A stretch of 64,000 nt of DNA from Halolamina sediminis (GCF_001282785.1 NZ_CVUA01000001.1:2170001-2234000), one strand, 5' to 3'. Positions 47,343-57,029 are shown, numbered from the stretch's first letter. Program-made: numbers and translations. Notes: generated by a model not told the origin, from the letters alone.

Positions 47343-47903
47343 ATGAGTTCGCCGGCAGACTCAATAGAGATCCAGAACGTGGTCGCATCGACGGGTATCG
47401 GGCAGGAGCTCGACCTCGAAGCGTTGGCGGAGGACCTCCCGGGCGCCGACTTCAACCCCGACAACTTCCCCGGCCTCGTCTATCGGACACAGAGTCCGAA
47501 GGCGGCAGCACTGATCTTCCGCTCGGGGAAGATCGTGTGCACGGGCGCGAAGAGCATCGCCGACGTCCACGAGGCGCTGGGCATCATCTTCGAGAAGCTC
47601 CGTGACCTCACCATCCCGGTTGAGGACGACCCGGAGATCACCGTCCAGAACATCGTCTCGAGCGCCGACCTCGGGCACAACCTCAACCTCAACGCGCTCG
47701 CGATCGGGCTGGGGCTCGAGGACGTCGAGTACGAGCCCGAACAGTTCCCGGGCCTCGTCTACCGGATGGACGAGCCCGACGTGGTGATCCTCCTGTTCGG
47801 TTCCGGGAAGATCGTCATCACGGGCGGGAAACGCACCGAGGACGCACAGGAGGCCGTCGAGCAGATCGTCGAGCGCATCGAGGGGCTCGGCCTCCTCAGC
47901 TGA
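47343..47903 (+). CDS. tbp: TATA-box-binding protein
   Basis: The 186-residue general transcription factor has the two-fold TBP repeat: SIEIQNVVASTGIGQELDL ... FPGLVYRTQSPKAAALIF ... SGKIVCTGAKS and then ITVQNIVSSADLGHNLNL ... FPGLVYRMDEPDVVILLF ... SGKIVITGGK. It binds promoter DNA with TFB. It is divergent from the rRNA operon with 440 bp between them. Confidence 0.97.
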   Translation: MSSPADSIEIQNVVASTGIGQELDLEALAEDLPGADFNPDNFPGLVYRTQSPKAAALIFRSGKIVCTGAKSIADVHEALGIIFEKLRDLTIPVEDDPEITVQNIVSSADLGHNLNLNALAIGLGLEDVEYEPEQFPGLVYRMDEPDVVILLFGSGKIVITGGKRTEDAQEAVEQIVERIEGLGLLS

Positions 47904-47998
47904 ACCGGCGACGCCGCCTCCCGACCCGTTTTTCGTCGCGCTGACGCAGTGTGATACCGGCGCAAGAGGAATAACCCTCCAGTACGAAGCCGCCGGTA

Positions 47999-48610
47999 GT
48001 GGCATCCCGTGACCACGGCCCGGACGGCCGGGGCGCCCCGGGCCCAGAGACGACGCACCGTACGGCCGAGCAGGCGGCGGTCCCCGAGGCCACCCGGCGG
48101 CGGCCCGAAGACCCGCCGATCCGGAACCCGGGACAGTACTCCCTGACCGACCACGTCCGCAAGCGGCTCGCACAGGGCGGCCGCTACGTCACCCTCGACG
48201 GCATCGACGCCACGATCCGCGGGGGACAGCTTCGCTGGAACAGCAGCGACGGCTGGCGGTTCGCCCGCGTCGACGAGGGTGTCCGGCTCGTGGTGGTCGT
48301 CTGTGACACCGACACCGCCTCCCCGGTCGTCGTCACCGCGTGGACGGAGATCGCCGACATCGGCGCCGCCCAGCGCTCGGAGCGGTGGGACCGGACCGAC
48401 GTGGAGACGATCCGGCTCCGAAGCACGCTCTCGGAGCGCTCCGACGAGCACGTCCCCGAGCACATCCGCCCGCGCGACGTGCCCCGGCCGTTCTACGTCC
48501 GCGGCCACGATCTCGTCACCGAGCCCGGCGACGGCCACCTGCGCTGTGTCGACTGTCACGGCCGGTTCCGCTCGAAGGGCGAGCTCGACCGCGCGGACTG
48601 CTCGCGCTAG
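47999..48610 (+). CDS. Haloarchaeal protein of unknown function with C-terminal Cys/His site
   Basis: The 203-residue product starts from a GTG and has a Pro/Arg-rich N-terminus, a central beta-rich domain (LRWNSSDGWRFARVDEGVRLVVVV, in part) and a C-terminal CVDCHGRF ... DCSR motif that might bind zinc. The true start may be further in, since the first 40 residues are of low complexity. It overlaps the convergent esterase gene by four bases. Confidence 0.65.
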   Translation: MASRDHGPDGRGAPGPETTHRTAEQAAVPEATRRRPEDPPIRNPGQYSLTDHVRKRLAQGGRYVTLDGIDATIRGGQLRWNSSDGWRFARVDEGVRLVVVVCDTDTASPVVVTAWTEIADIGAAQRSERWDRTDVETIRLRSTLSERSDEHVPEHIRPRDVPRPFYVRGHDLVTEPGDGHLRCVDCHGRFRSKGELDRADCSR

Positions 48611-49911
48611 CCCACGATCGGCCGCGCCCGCGTGGTTTCCTCGACGTAACAGAGCGCGTCGAACGCCTCCGCGATCGGGTACGCAGTCAGATACCCCTCG
48701 GGACCGCCGTCGTACGTCGCCCCGACCGAGAACCGTTCTCGCTGCGCTGCCAGCCAGTCGACGAGCCGCGGATCCTCAGTTCCGCCTCGGAGATCGAGCA
48801 TCGCCGTCCCCACACCTGCATCGTCGAGCACTTCCTCGACCGTACCCGAAACTGGGTCGGGCAGCGTGAACGAGGTGAGTCCTCGCCCCTCGCCGGTCCG
48901 GTCGATCGCTTGGAACGACCCGCGGGCGAACGCGAACCCGACCACGTAGTACACCTCGCCGTACCGATCGGCAAGATGGTTCCCCATCGACGGCACGGCG
49001 GCCTCGGAATCCCGGACCGCGTGCCGGTCCCGGTTGACGTGCGCATCGTGGCCCCAGAGGACGACCGGCCCGTCGGCCCGCTTTTCGATCCACTCGACGT
49101 TCGCGGCCATCGCCCGGTCCCGGACCCGAAGCACCGCTTCCATCGCCGTCTCGGCGTCGCCGTCGTCGGCTGCCTCCCACTCGAGGAGTCGCCGCTTGTA
49201 CTCGGTCGCTTGTTCGATCACCCGGAGCCAGTGACGGGCACGCTCGTCGGCGTCGCCGTCCCCGAGCGCCGCGCGGACGCGCGGGACCACACGCTCCACG
49301 GCCTCGATGCGCTCCTCGGCTCGATCATCGTTTACGGGCCGAGTGCCGTCGTCGCCGATCAGTTCGAGATCGGCTGCGAGATCTGACTCCGGTTCGCCGC
49401 CGAAGTGGTCTCGGAGCGCGTCGACGGCGCCCTGCGTGTACTGGGCGTCGAAGCCGCGGAATCGGACCCAGTCGTCGATCGGCCGTTCCTCGTTGAACGC
49501 GCGAAGCCACTCCACCAGCGCGAGCACCTCCTCGGTCTGCCACGTCCAGAAGTACAGGTCTTCGAGCCCTGCCTCCGGATCGCCCCGGCCGTGGACGACG
49601 TACTCGTCGAGTGCCCGCGCTTCCGGCGCGTTCGCCTCCATCGCGAACGTCCGGACGCCCGCCTCGGTCACGAGCCAGCGCAGCAGTCGATGTTTGAGCC
49701 GGAAGAACTCCCGCGTCCCGTGAGTGCTCTCCCCGAGCGCGACGACTGCCGCGTCGTGGAGGCCGGCCGGAAGCACGTCGGGTGAGAGATTCGTTTCGGG
49801 GTCGCACGTGTCGAGTCCGCGTGCGTGTGTACGCAAGCCCGAACGAACGGCGGCCGGGGGAGTAGTCTCGTTCGATGCAGTCGATGTCGTGTCAGTCGTG
49901 TCGTTCGTCAT
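48607..49911 (-). CDS. Erythromycin esterase family protein
   Basis: The 434-residue product has the Ere fold motifs: VVALGESTHGTREFFRLKH near residue 57, FAMEANAPEARALDEYV, VRFRGFDAQY and VVLWGHDAHVNRD. Bacterial relatives open macrolide rings. Archaeal members more likely hydrolyse another ester or act in exopolysaccharide metabolism. No signal peptide. Confidence 0.9.
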   Translation of the reverse strand: MTNDTTDTTSTASNETTPPAAVRSGLRTHARGLDTCDPETNLSPDVLPAGLHDAAVVALGESTHGTREFFRLKHRLLRWLVTEAGVRTFAMEANAPEARALDEYVVHGRGDPEAGLEDLYFWTWQTEEVLALVEWLRAFNEERPIDDWVRFRGFDAQYTQGAVDALRDHFGGEPESDLAADLELIGDDGTRPVNDDRAEERIEAVERVVPRVRAALGDGDADERARHWLRVIEQATEYKRRLLEWEAADDGDAETAMEAVLRVRDRAMAANVEWIEKRADGPVVLWGHDAHVNRDRHAVRDSEAAVPSMGNHLADRYGEVYYVVGFAFARGSFQAIDRTGEGRGLTSFTLPDPVSGTVEEVLDDAGVGTAMLDLRGGTEDPRLVDWLAAQRERFSVGATYDGGPEGYLTAYPIAEAFDALCYVEETTRARPIVG

Positions 49912-50152
49912 CGTCGTCAGTATCGGTAGTGAGCGGGCGTTTCGAGGGCGAAGAAACGGGTGGCGACCGCAGTGACGGACGCGAGGCTACACCCCGCGTC
50001 AGACCGGCAGTCGACCGACGCTCACTGACGAACGGACAGCATCGTCTCACAGGTTATCCGGAGAGGGGAAGAGCGTTTCCCCGACAGTCGTCGGTGAAGC
50101 GTCGACGCCACAGGTCGCAAGCCGTATTCCCCACGACCGCCAACCGTGGGTA

Positions 50153-52075
50153 ATGACGGATCTCTCCCTCTCGGAGTTCTACGACGCCGTCGAGGCGGAG
50201 GGCCGGCCGCTGCTCACCGCCGACGAGTTCGCCCGTCGCCTCGAGGAGTCACAGGCCGACGCGGACGAGGCACTCTCCCGCCTCGCCGATCAGGGGCTGC
50301 TCGAACGCGTCGACGTGGAGAACGACCCCGTGGTCTGGTATCCGACGGAGTGGGGGGAGCTCGCCTCGCGCGAGCGCGTGATCGTCTTCCCGGAACGACG
50401 AGAGATCGTCGTCGACCGCCCGACGCAGTACACCCAGGCCCGCCTCTCGCAGTTCGCCCACCTCGTCGACACGACCGGTACCGAGCCCGGCACGCGCGGC
50501 TACCTCTACCGGATCCGCCCGGAGGACGTCTGGTCCGCACCCTTCGACGGCGTCGCCGACCTGATCCTCACGATGCGTGGGGTGTTCCCCCGACGCTACG
50601 AAGGGTTGGAGGAGTGGGTCGAGAGCCAGTGGAAGCGCGCCAACCGCTTCCGGCTCGACACCCACGAGGACGGCTACACCGTCCTCACCGCGGCCACCGA
50701 CGACCTCATGGGCAACGTCGCGATGGAGAAGCTCGACGACGACGCGATCCGGGCGCCCATCTCCGACACCGAGGCGTGGGTCAACGAGGACGCGATCGCG
50801 GGAATCAAGCGCACCCTCTACGAGGCGGGCTACCCCGTCGTCGACGACCGCGACCTCGAAAGCGGCGACCCCATCGACGCCGAGCTCACCACCGACCTCC
50901 GGGAGTACCAGCAGTCCTGGGTCGACAGCTTCCTCGAGAAGCAGGCCGGCGTCCTCGTCGGCCCGCCCGGGTCCGGGAAGACCGTCGCCGCACTGGGCGC
51001 GCTCACAGCGGTCGGGGGCGAGACACTGATCCTCGTTCCGTCCCGCGAACTCGCGGGGCAGTGGCGCGAGGAGATCGAGCGCCACACCACCGTCGACCCG
51101 GACCAAGTCGGCGAGTACCACGGCGGCACGAAGCAGCTCCGCCCGATCACGATCGCGACCTACCAGATCGCGGGGATGGACCGCCACCGCCGGCTGTTCG
51201 ACGAGCGCGAGTGGGGGCTGATCGTGTTCGACGAGGCCCACCACGTTCCGGCGCCGGTGTTCAGACAGTCCGCGGCGCTCCAGAGCAAACACCGCCTCGG
51301 CCTCACTGCCACGCCGGTCCGCGAGAGCGACGACGAGACCGACATCTACACGCTGATCGGCCCGCCGCTCGGCACCGACTGGTCGGCGCTGTTCGACGCC
51401 GGCTTCGTCGCCGAGCCCGAGGTCGAACTCCGCTACCTCCCGTGGGACGACGAGCTGGCCGAGAACGAGTACGCCAGCGCCGACGGCCGCGAGCGCCACC
51501 AGCTGGCCGCCACCAACCCCCGCAAAGTCGAGGAGATCGACCGACTGCTCGCCGACCACGAGGGCAAGGCGCTGGTGTTCGTCGACTACCTCGATCAGGG
51601 CGAGGCGATCGCCGACGAGCTCGACGCCCCGTTCGTCTCGGGGGAGACTCCCCACCACCGCCGCGAGCGCCTGTTCGAGTCGTTCCGCACGGGCGAGCGC
51701 GACGCGCTGGTGGTCTCCCGCGTCGGCGACGAGGGGATCGACCTCCCGAACGCGGAGCTCGCGGTCGTCGCGTCGGGGCTCGGCGGCTCCCGCCGCCAGG
51801 GCGCCCAGCGCGCGGGCCGCACGATGCGCCCGGTCGGGCGTGCGGAGGTGGTTGTGCTCGCGACCCACGGCACCCGCGAGGAGGAGTTCGCCCGCAAGCA
51901 GATGCGCCACCTCGCGGAGAAGGGCGTCCGCGTCAACGAGACGGTCGTCGGCGACGACGCCGACGGGTCGGGTAGCGACGAGGCGGACGAACCGGACGGC
52001 GACGAGAGAGACGACTCGAACGACGACGAAGGGGGCGGCGACGACGAGGAAGGCTCATCGGCGACAGACGCCTGA
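50153..52075 (+). CDS. XPB/Rad25-like DNA helicase
   Basis: The 640-residue superfamily 2 helicase has an N-terminal DNA-recognition region with a winged-helix-like start, Walker A GPPGSGKT at 270-277, DEAH at 360-363, LTATP near 384, then motif VI QRAGRTMRPVGRAEV. A long acidic disordered tail follows from about residue 600. Archaeal XPB works in repair or transcription. The stop is followed 93 bp later by the MgsA-C-like gene. Confidence 0.9.
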   Translation: MTDLSLSEFYDAVEAEGRPLLTADEFARRLEESQADADEALSRLADQGLLERVDVENDPVVWYPTEWGELASRERVIVFPERREIVVDRPTQYTQARLSQFAHLVDTTGTEPGTRGYLYRIRPEDVWSAPFDGVADLILTMRGVFPRRYEGLEEWVESQWKRANRFRLDTHEDGYTVLTAATDDLMGNVAMEKLDDDAIRAPISDTEAWVNEDAIAGIKRTLYEAGYPVVDDRDLESGDPIDAELTTDLREYQQSWVDSFLEKQAGVLVGPPGSGKTVAALGALTAVGGETLILVPSRELAGQWREEIERHTTVDPDQVGEYHGGTKQLRPITIATYQIAGMDRHRRLFDEREWGLIVFDEAHHVPAPVFRQSAALQSKHRLGLTATPVRESDDETDIYTLIGPPLGTDWSALFDAGFVAEPEVELRYLPWDDELAENEYASADGRERHQLAATNPRKVEEIDRLLADHEGKALVFVDYLDQGEAIADELDAPFVSGETPHHRRERLFESFRTGERDALVVSRVGDEGIDLPNAELAVVASGLGGSRRQGAQRAGRTMRPVGRAEVVVLATHGTREEEFARKQMRHLAEKGVRVNETVVGDDADGSGSDEADEPDGDERDDSNDDEGGGDDEEGSSATDA

Positions 52076-52168
52076 TCCGGGGCGAGTTTGTAGTCCGACG
52101 CCGATAGCCCGACAGCGACCACCCAACGGACCGAGAGCGTTTAGGCGCCGGCCGCCGGCGACGGGCAC

Positions 52169-52930
52169 ATGGGCGACGAGCGACAGGCGACGTTCGGCAG
52201 CGACGGCTCGCTGGAGACCGACCGGCCCCCGGAGGCGACCGGCGAGGACGACTTCGGCGAGGAGAAAGACCCCGACGAGACCGACGGCGGCTTCAGCCGG
52301 TACGTCGTCTCCAGCCTGCTCCAGAAGGCGGTCCGGCGCTCCGACGAGGAGATCGCGGCGTGGGCCGCGTGGGAGCTCGCACGCTCGGGGTTCGGCTGGA
52401 ACCTCTGGGAGCGCCTGAACCTCTACGTCGTCGAGGACCTCCGGGCCGGGCAGGACGTCGCGACCCAAGTGGCACGCTACGAGGAACTGGCGACCGACCG
52501 CTGGGAGCCCGACGAGTGGCGGGGCCGCCTCTGTGCTGTGCACGCGGCGCTCGCGTGTGCCCGCGCGCAGTCCTCCCGCGAGGCCGCTAACGCCGACGAG
52601 TACTTCGGCACCGTCGCAGAGCGCCGCGCCGAGGCCCGCAAGCGCGGGGAGGAGCCGAGCCACGACTTCCCCGTCAGCGATCTCGAACCGAACGGTCGAT
52701 TCGACGCGGTGTTCGACGGCCACACCGGCGAGGGCTCGCGCCGCGACCGCGGCACGGAGTTCTTCAAGACCCACGGCGCCCGCGTGGGCCCAGAGGGCGA
52801 GGGCGACCTCAGCGCCCGCTGGCAGCGCCTCGCGATGGTGCTGTCTTCGACGGAGTTCGACGAGGCCGACATCGAGCGCGCACTGGCGCCCACGGACGCC
52901 GACGATCCGTGGGCCGATCCGGATTCGTAA
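52169..52930 (+). CDS. Protein resembling the C-terminal domain of MgsA/RarA ATPases
   Basis: The 253-residue product has an acidic N-terminus, then an all-helical domain (about residues 45-145): VVSSLLQKAVRRSDEEIAAWAAWELA and CAVHAALACARAQSSREA, as in the MgsA tetramerisation domain. The AAA+ motor is absent. It might be an adaptor for the preceding helicase. The similarity is recognised by eye. Confidence 0.65.
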   Translation: MGDERQATFGSDGSLETDRPPEATGEDDFGEEKDPDETDGGFSRYVVSSLLQKAVRRSDEEIAAWAAWELARSGFGWNLWERLNLYVVEDLRAGQDVATQVARYEELATDRWEPDEWRGRLCAVHAALACARAQSSREAANADEYFGTVAERRAEARKRGEEPSHDFPVSDLEPNGRFDAVFDGHTGEGSRRDRGTEFFKTHGARVGPEGEGDLSARWQRLAMVLSSTEFDEADIERALAPTDADDPWADPDS

Positions 52931-53030
52931 GCGGTCGGCCTGTCGCCGAGACCGGCGATCGGCCGGGAGACGGTGAAAGGAGACCCCCCGCGGGACCACT
53001 TTTTAAGCGTGTTCGCGGTGGAGACGGCGT

Positions 53031-54194
53031 ATGGATCTCACGGGGGTTCGCGTTCTCGACCTGACGCGGCTGCTACCGGGCCCGTACGCGACACAGCTCC
53101 TCGCGGACATGAACGCCGACGTCGTCAAAGTCGAGGAGCCGGGGGTCGGCGACTACGCGCGGTCCATGGCGCCGAAGACGCCGGAGGGCGTCGGAACGAT
53201 CTTCACTGCGGTCAACGAGGGGAAGCGGAGCGTCACGCTCGACCTCGAGGACGACGACGGGCACGAACTCTTCGACGAACTGGTCGCGGACGCCGACGTC
53301 GTGATCGAGCAGTTCCGGCCGGGCGTCGCCGAGGAACTCGGTATCGACTACGAGTCGGTCCGCGAGCACAATCCGGAGATCGTCTACTGTTCGCTCTCGG
53401 GATACGGACAGGATGGGCCGTACCGTGATCGAGTCGGGCACGACCTCAACTACGCGAGCGTCGCCGGGCTGGTCGATATGACGCGGGAGCAGGCCGACGG
53501 GAAGCCCGCAATTCCGGGCTACCCAATCGGGGACATGGCCGGCGGCCTCTTCGCCGCGTTCAGCGTCGTGAGCGCGCTTCTCAGCCGCTCGCTCGGCAAC
53601 CGATCGGGGAGCTTCGTCGACGTCTCGATGACCGACACGATCCTGTCGTTCGCACAGCCGGTGGCGTCGGCGGCCTTCGCCGGGGACGACCCGCGCCCGC
53701 GGGAGACCGAACTGACCGGGAAGCTCCCCTGTTACGACCTCTACCGGACCGCGGACGATCGATACGTCTCGATCGCCGCGCTCGAGCCGAAGTTCTGGCG
53801 GAACCTCTGTGCGGCGGTGGACCACCCCGAACTGATCGAGAACCACCACGCCGAGGACGACGCCGTCCGGGAAGCGGTCCGGGACACCCTCGCGACGACG
53901 TTCCGGTCGAAGACGCAGGCGGAGTGGGAGGAGGAACTGGGCGAGTTGGACGTGATGTTCGCGCCGGTCCGGACGCCGAAAGAGGCGATCGCCGACCCCC
54001 ACATCAGGAGTCGCGGCATCGTCGAGGACGACGGCGTCCCACGGGTCGGTTTCCCCGCGAAAGCGACGCCGGAGCGCCGGCACGGGCCCGATTCCGGACT
54101 GCCGGAGATGGGCGAACACACGAGGGAGGTGCTCGAGTCGGTCGGCGTCGACGAGGCGACGATCGAGGCGCTCCGCGAGCGGGACGTCATTTAG
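53031..54194 (+). CDS. CaiB/BaiF family CoA transferase
   Basis: The 387-residue type III CoA transferase has LTGVRVLDLTRLLPGPYATQ, DVVKVEEPGVGDYAR (catalytic Asp in the family's region), YCSLSGYGQDGPYRDRVGHD and VDVSMTDTILSF. The length is normal. It moves CoA between acids, with no pathway clue from neighbours. A TTTTTAAG box lies about 28 bp upstream of the ATG. Confidence 0.93.
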   Translation: MDLTGVRVLDLTRLLPGPYATQLLADMNADVVKVEEPGVGDYARSMAPKTPEGVGTIFTAVNEGKRSVTLDLEDDDGHELFDELVADADVVIEQFRPGVAEELGIDYESVREHNPEIVYCSLSGYGQDGPYRDRVGHDLNYASVAGLVDMTREQADGKPAIPGYPIGDMAGGLFAAFSVVSALLSRSLGNRSGSFVDVSMTDTILSFAQPVASAAFAGDDPRPRETELTGKLPCYDLYRTADDRYVSIAALEPKFWRNLCAAVDHPELIENHHAEDDAVREAVRDTLATTFRSKTQAEWEEELGELDVMFAPVRTPKEAIADPHIRSRGIVEDDGVPRVGFPAKATPERRHGPDSGLPEMGEHTREVLESVGVDEATIEALRERDVI

Positions 54195-54262
54195 TGCGGC
54201 GCTCGAACCGTCGGTCTCGACGACACACACAGCGCTCGTCAATCTGATCGTCGTGAGGAGAA

Positions 54263-54286
54263 AGTCCGCCCTCCCCGATTGGAACG
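54263..54286 (-). repeat. 24-bp copy of the tRNA-Tyr 3' end
   Basis: AGTCCGCCCTCCCCGATT-GGAACG matches 54393-54416 (the tRNA 3' end) with one mismatch, 130 bp away and downstream in the sense of the tRNA. The gap includes an inverted repeat (TTCAACACC ... GGTGTTGAA at 54354-54388) and no ORF. The 54195-54262 stretch holds nothing I recognise. Confidence 0.75.
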
Positions 54287-54394
54287 CCGGAAGACGACCT
54301 CGCTGCGCTCGGCTGCGACTTCCGTGCTCGAATCGGATCGGTTCTCCCTCACATTCAACACCGTTCGCTATCGCTCACGGGTGTTGAAGTTCAG

Positions 54395-54468
54395 TCCGCC
54401 CTCCCCGATTTGAACGGGGGGCAAGCCGATCTACAGTCGGCTGCTCTACCAGTCTGAGCTAAGGGCGG
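54395..54468 (-). tRNA. tRNA-Tyr (anticodon GTA)
   Basis: On the minus strand the acceptor CCGCCCT pairs with AGGGCGG, the anticodon arm is GCCGA-CTGTAGA-TCGGC (GTA) and the T arm CCCCG-TTCAAAT-CGGGG. CCA is not encoded. A CCTTAAGTCC box upstream is a plausible promoter. I see no intron. Confidence 0.94.
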
Positions 54469-54636
54469 GCACTTCCACGTAGGTCCGGGTTCGGACTTAA
54501 GGATTGTCTCTTGGCCTCGCTACGTGAGTCAGTATCGCCCGACGACGACGGCCCCTCTGACGACGGTATCGAGCGGGGACGATACTGGATTGCTCCCTCC
54601 GAAACGGGTAAGCGCCCGGCGAGAGGAGCGTTCTGC

Positions 54637-55560
54637 GTGTCCCTCGCCGCCGTCGAGGAGCGAGTCCCGCCGATGGGCGCGCTGGCGGTCGCCGTCGTCG
54701 CCGTCAGCACCAGCGCCATCCTGATCCGCTGGTCGGGCGCGCCGAGCGTCGTGAAGGCGTTCTACCGCGTGCTGTTCACGACCGCGTTCCTGCTGCCGTG
54801 GGCAGTCGGCCGCTACCGCCACGAGTTCCGGGCGATCGAGCTCCGGGATCTGGGCGTCGCGGGGCTCACCGGCGTCGCGCTCGCGCTGCATTTCGCGTCG
54901 TGGTTCGAGAGCCTGAACCACACCTCCGTCGCCGCCAGCGTGACGCTGGTCCAGAGCCAGCCGCTGTTCGTCGCCGTCGGCGCGTGGGCGCTGCTCGACG
55001 AACGACTCACCCGGCGGATGCTCGTCGGCATCGCCGTCGCGCTGGTCGGCGCCGCCACGATGTCGCTAGGCGACCCGCTGCTGGCGGCGATGGGGATCGG
55101 GAGTTCGGACGGGCTCACGGGCACGAGCACGTACGGCAACGCCCTCGCGCTCGTCGGCGCCGTCTGTGCCGCCGCCTACGTACTCGCCGGGCGATCGCTC
55201 CGGCAGCGCGTCTCGCTCGTTCCCTACGTCGTCGTCGTGTACGTCGCCTGCTCGGTCGTGCTGCTCGTCGTCGCCCTCGCACAGGGCGCCCCGCTCGTCG
55301 ACTACCCGCGCCACGAGTGGCTGCTGTTCCTCGGGATGGCGGTCGGGCCGGGAATCTTCGGCCACACCGTTATCAACTGGGCGCTCGCCCACGTCGAGTC
55401 CGGCGTCGTCTCGGTCAGCTTACTGGGCGAGCCCGTCGGGAGCACCGTGCTCGCGTTGCTTTTGCTTCCCGGCGAGGTGCCGACGCCGACGACGATCGTC
55501 GGCGGCGCCGTCGTCCTGCTGGGGATCTACCTCACCGCGGAGGCACGGAACCGTGACTGA
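54637..55560 (+). CDS. EamA/DMT superfamily transporter
   Basis: The 307-residue product has ten predicted helices arranged as two EamA repeats: ALHFASWFESLNHTSVAASVTLV closes helix 3-4, and FGHTVINWALAHVESGVVSVSLLGEPV is the equivalent in repeat two. The family exports small metabolites. The start is a GTG at 54637 preceded by GAGAGGAG, and an upstream TTG gives a polar, less likely leader. It overlaps the next gene by eight bases. Confidence 0.9.
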   Translation: MSLAAVEERVPPMGALAVAVVAVSTSAILIRWSGAPSVVKAFYRVLFTTAFLLPWAVGRYRHEFRAIELRDLGVAGLTGVALALHFASWFESLNHTSVAASVTLVQSQPLFVAVGAWALLDERLTRRMLVGIAVALVGAATMSLGDPLLAAMGIGSSDGLTGTSTYGNALALVGAVCAAAYVLAGRSLRQRVSLVPYVVVVYVACSVVLLVVALAQGAPLVDYPRHEWLLFLGMAVGPGIFGHTVINWALAHVESGVVSVSLLGEPVGSTVLALLLLPGEVPTPTTIVGGAVVLLGIYLTAEARNRD

Positions 55561-56065
55561 CTCGGCCCACTCCGCGGCCGACCGCCCCATCGACGACGAC
55601 ACGGCGCGGCGCTACGTCGGCAGCCAGATCGTGCTGTTCCTCGCGACACTGCTGCACGCGCTGCTGACGTGGCCGCTCTCAGAAACGGTCGCGCTGTTCG
55701 CCGGCGGTATCGTGGTCGCGTTCGCCGTCGAGGCGCCCGCGATCCGGGCCGGGCTGTTCACCCACTACCTCCGGCCGAAGGTCGCCGGCGTCCCCGTCTC
55801 GATCCTGCTCGCGTGGCCCGCCGTCGTCTACCTCGCGGTCCGCGCAGCGTCACTGGCCGTCGAGGGCACGGTCGCCGTCGCCGGGCTGGCGGCGGTGCTG
55901 GCGACGCTCGCCGACGCCGCGGTCGAACCGAACGCGGTCCGCGACGGCGCGTGGGCGTACGCGGACGTCCTCCCCGGCCCGCGCGTCCGTGGCGTGCCGT
56001 GGTGGAACGCCGCGGGCTGGCTCGGGGTCGTGTTCGTAACGGCACTGCTGCCGACGATGGTGTGA
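55553..56065 (+). CDS. Multi-pass membrane protein
   Basis: The 170-residue product starts from a GTG inside the end of the transporter gene and has five hydrophobic segments. The late PRVRGVPWWNAAGWLGVVF motif faintly resembles the carotenoid hydratase (DUF422/CruF) group, but it is half the length of that family, so the call stays general. The overlap indicates co-expression with the transporter. Confidence 0.75.
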   Translation: MTDSAHSAADRPIDDDTARRYVGSQIVLFLATLLHALLTWPLSETVALFAGGIVVAFAVEAPAIRAGLFTHYLRPKVAGVPVSILLAWPAVVYLAVRAASLAVEGTVAVAGLAAVLATLADAAVEPNAVRDGAWAYADVLPGPRVRGVPWWNAAGWLGVVFVTALLPTMV

Positions 56066-56072
56066 GAAGTAG

Positions 56073-56552
56073 CTACTCAAGCAGCTTCTTCGTCTGCCGG
56101 TGGCGGTAGCGGAACATCGGCTCGAAGCCGACGACGCCCAGCGGCCCGAGCGCCCGGCCGAGCCCGCCGAGCGGGAGCCGGTAGACGACGCGGTCCTCGA
56201 TGATCGTCCCGTCGCCGTCCCCGCGGAAACGGTGGGTGTGTTTCCAGCGCGGGAACGGGCCGCCGCGCATCTCGTCGCGGAACCACGCCACGCCGTTGCC
56301 CTCCTCGCGGTCGGTGATGATCGAGGTCCAGCGCTGGCGCGGCCCGACGCCGAACGGGCGCAGCGACATCTCGATCTCGCTCCCCTGCATCAGCACCTCG
56401 GGGTCGGCCTCCCCGCCGGGGCCGCGGACTTCGCCGACGTCGAGATACATGAACCCGGGGGTGAGCGACTCCAACCCCTCGACCCGGGAGTGAAACGCCC
56501 AGACTTCCGAGAGCGGGGCATCGACGCGAGTGCGGCGCGTGTACGTGGGCAT
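56073..56552 (-). CDS. SRPBCC (START-like) ligand-binding protein
   Basis: The 159-residue product starts MPTYTRRTRVDAPLSEVWAFHSRVEGLESL, a typical SRPBCC entry strand and helix. It includes GPRQRWTSIITD and FPRWKHTHRFRGDGDGT, and ends with a C-terminal helix (FRYRHRQTKKLL). Such proteins bind lipids or polyketides. An in-frame Met three codons earlier is an alternative start. Confidence 0.88.
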   Translation of the reverse strand: MPTYTRRTRVDAPLSEVWAFHSRVEGLESLTPGFMYLDVGEVRGPGGEADPEVLMQGSEIEMSLRPFGVGPRQRWTSIITDREEGNGVAWFRDEMRGGPFPRWKHTHRFRGDGDGTIIEDRVVYRLPLGGLGRALGPLGVVGFEPMFRYRHRQTKKLLE

Positions 56553-56660
56553 GGGTCCCACTACGGGCGGCGCCGGGATAACGACGGGGGCTACCGGCCG
56601 TCGAGTACCGAGAACCGTCGCGATCGGTCGTCCGCGGCCGCACCGAGGCGGGGCTTGCGC

Positions 56661-56948
56661 TTACAGCCTGTCTGCGTCGATCTCCGTCCCGGGTGGGGTC
56701 ACGACGAGGAACCCCCGGAAGTGGGTCAGCGACCCGCCTTCCGCTCGGATCTCGCGGGCGAACCCCGCGGCCAGCGTGTTCAGGTCGCCCGCCACGTCGA
56801 GGACGAGCACGTCGCCCGACCGGACGGCGTCGATCCACTCGTCGGGATCGGTTTCGCCGTCCAGCACCCCCAGCACTACGTCACCCGTCGCGTCGTCGTC
56901 GGGGAGCTCCTCCTCAGCGCGGGTGAGGTCGAGGCCGAAATCGCTCAT
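56661..56948 (-). CDS. Small conserved haloarchaeal protein (DUF5779-like)
   Basis: The 95-residue product starts MSDFGLDLTRAEEELPDDD. It contains VVLGVLDGETDPDEWIDAV and ends with LTHFRGFLVVTPPGTEI, matching a widespread haloarchaeal family whose function is unknown. The ATG at 56948 was chosen because the upstream in-frame part is neutral and poorly conserved in style. Confidence 0.8.
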   Translation of the reverse strand: MSDFGLDLTRAEEELPDDDATGDVVLGVLDGETDPDEWIDAVRSGDVLVLDVAGDLNTLAAGFAREIRAEGGSLTHFRGFLVVTPPGTEIDADRL

Positions 56949-57029
56949 ACCCGCCGTTGGGCGGGAGACGGTTAAAAAAGAGTCGGCGACGGCCGATGTA
57001 CTGAAACGGGTGGCGGCACAAGGGCCGGT

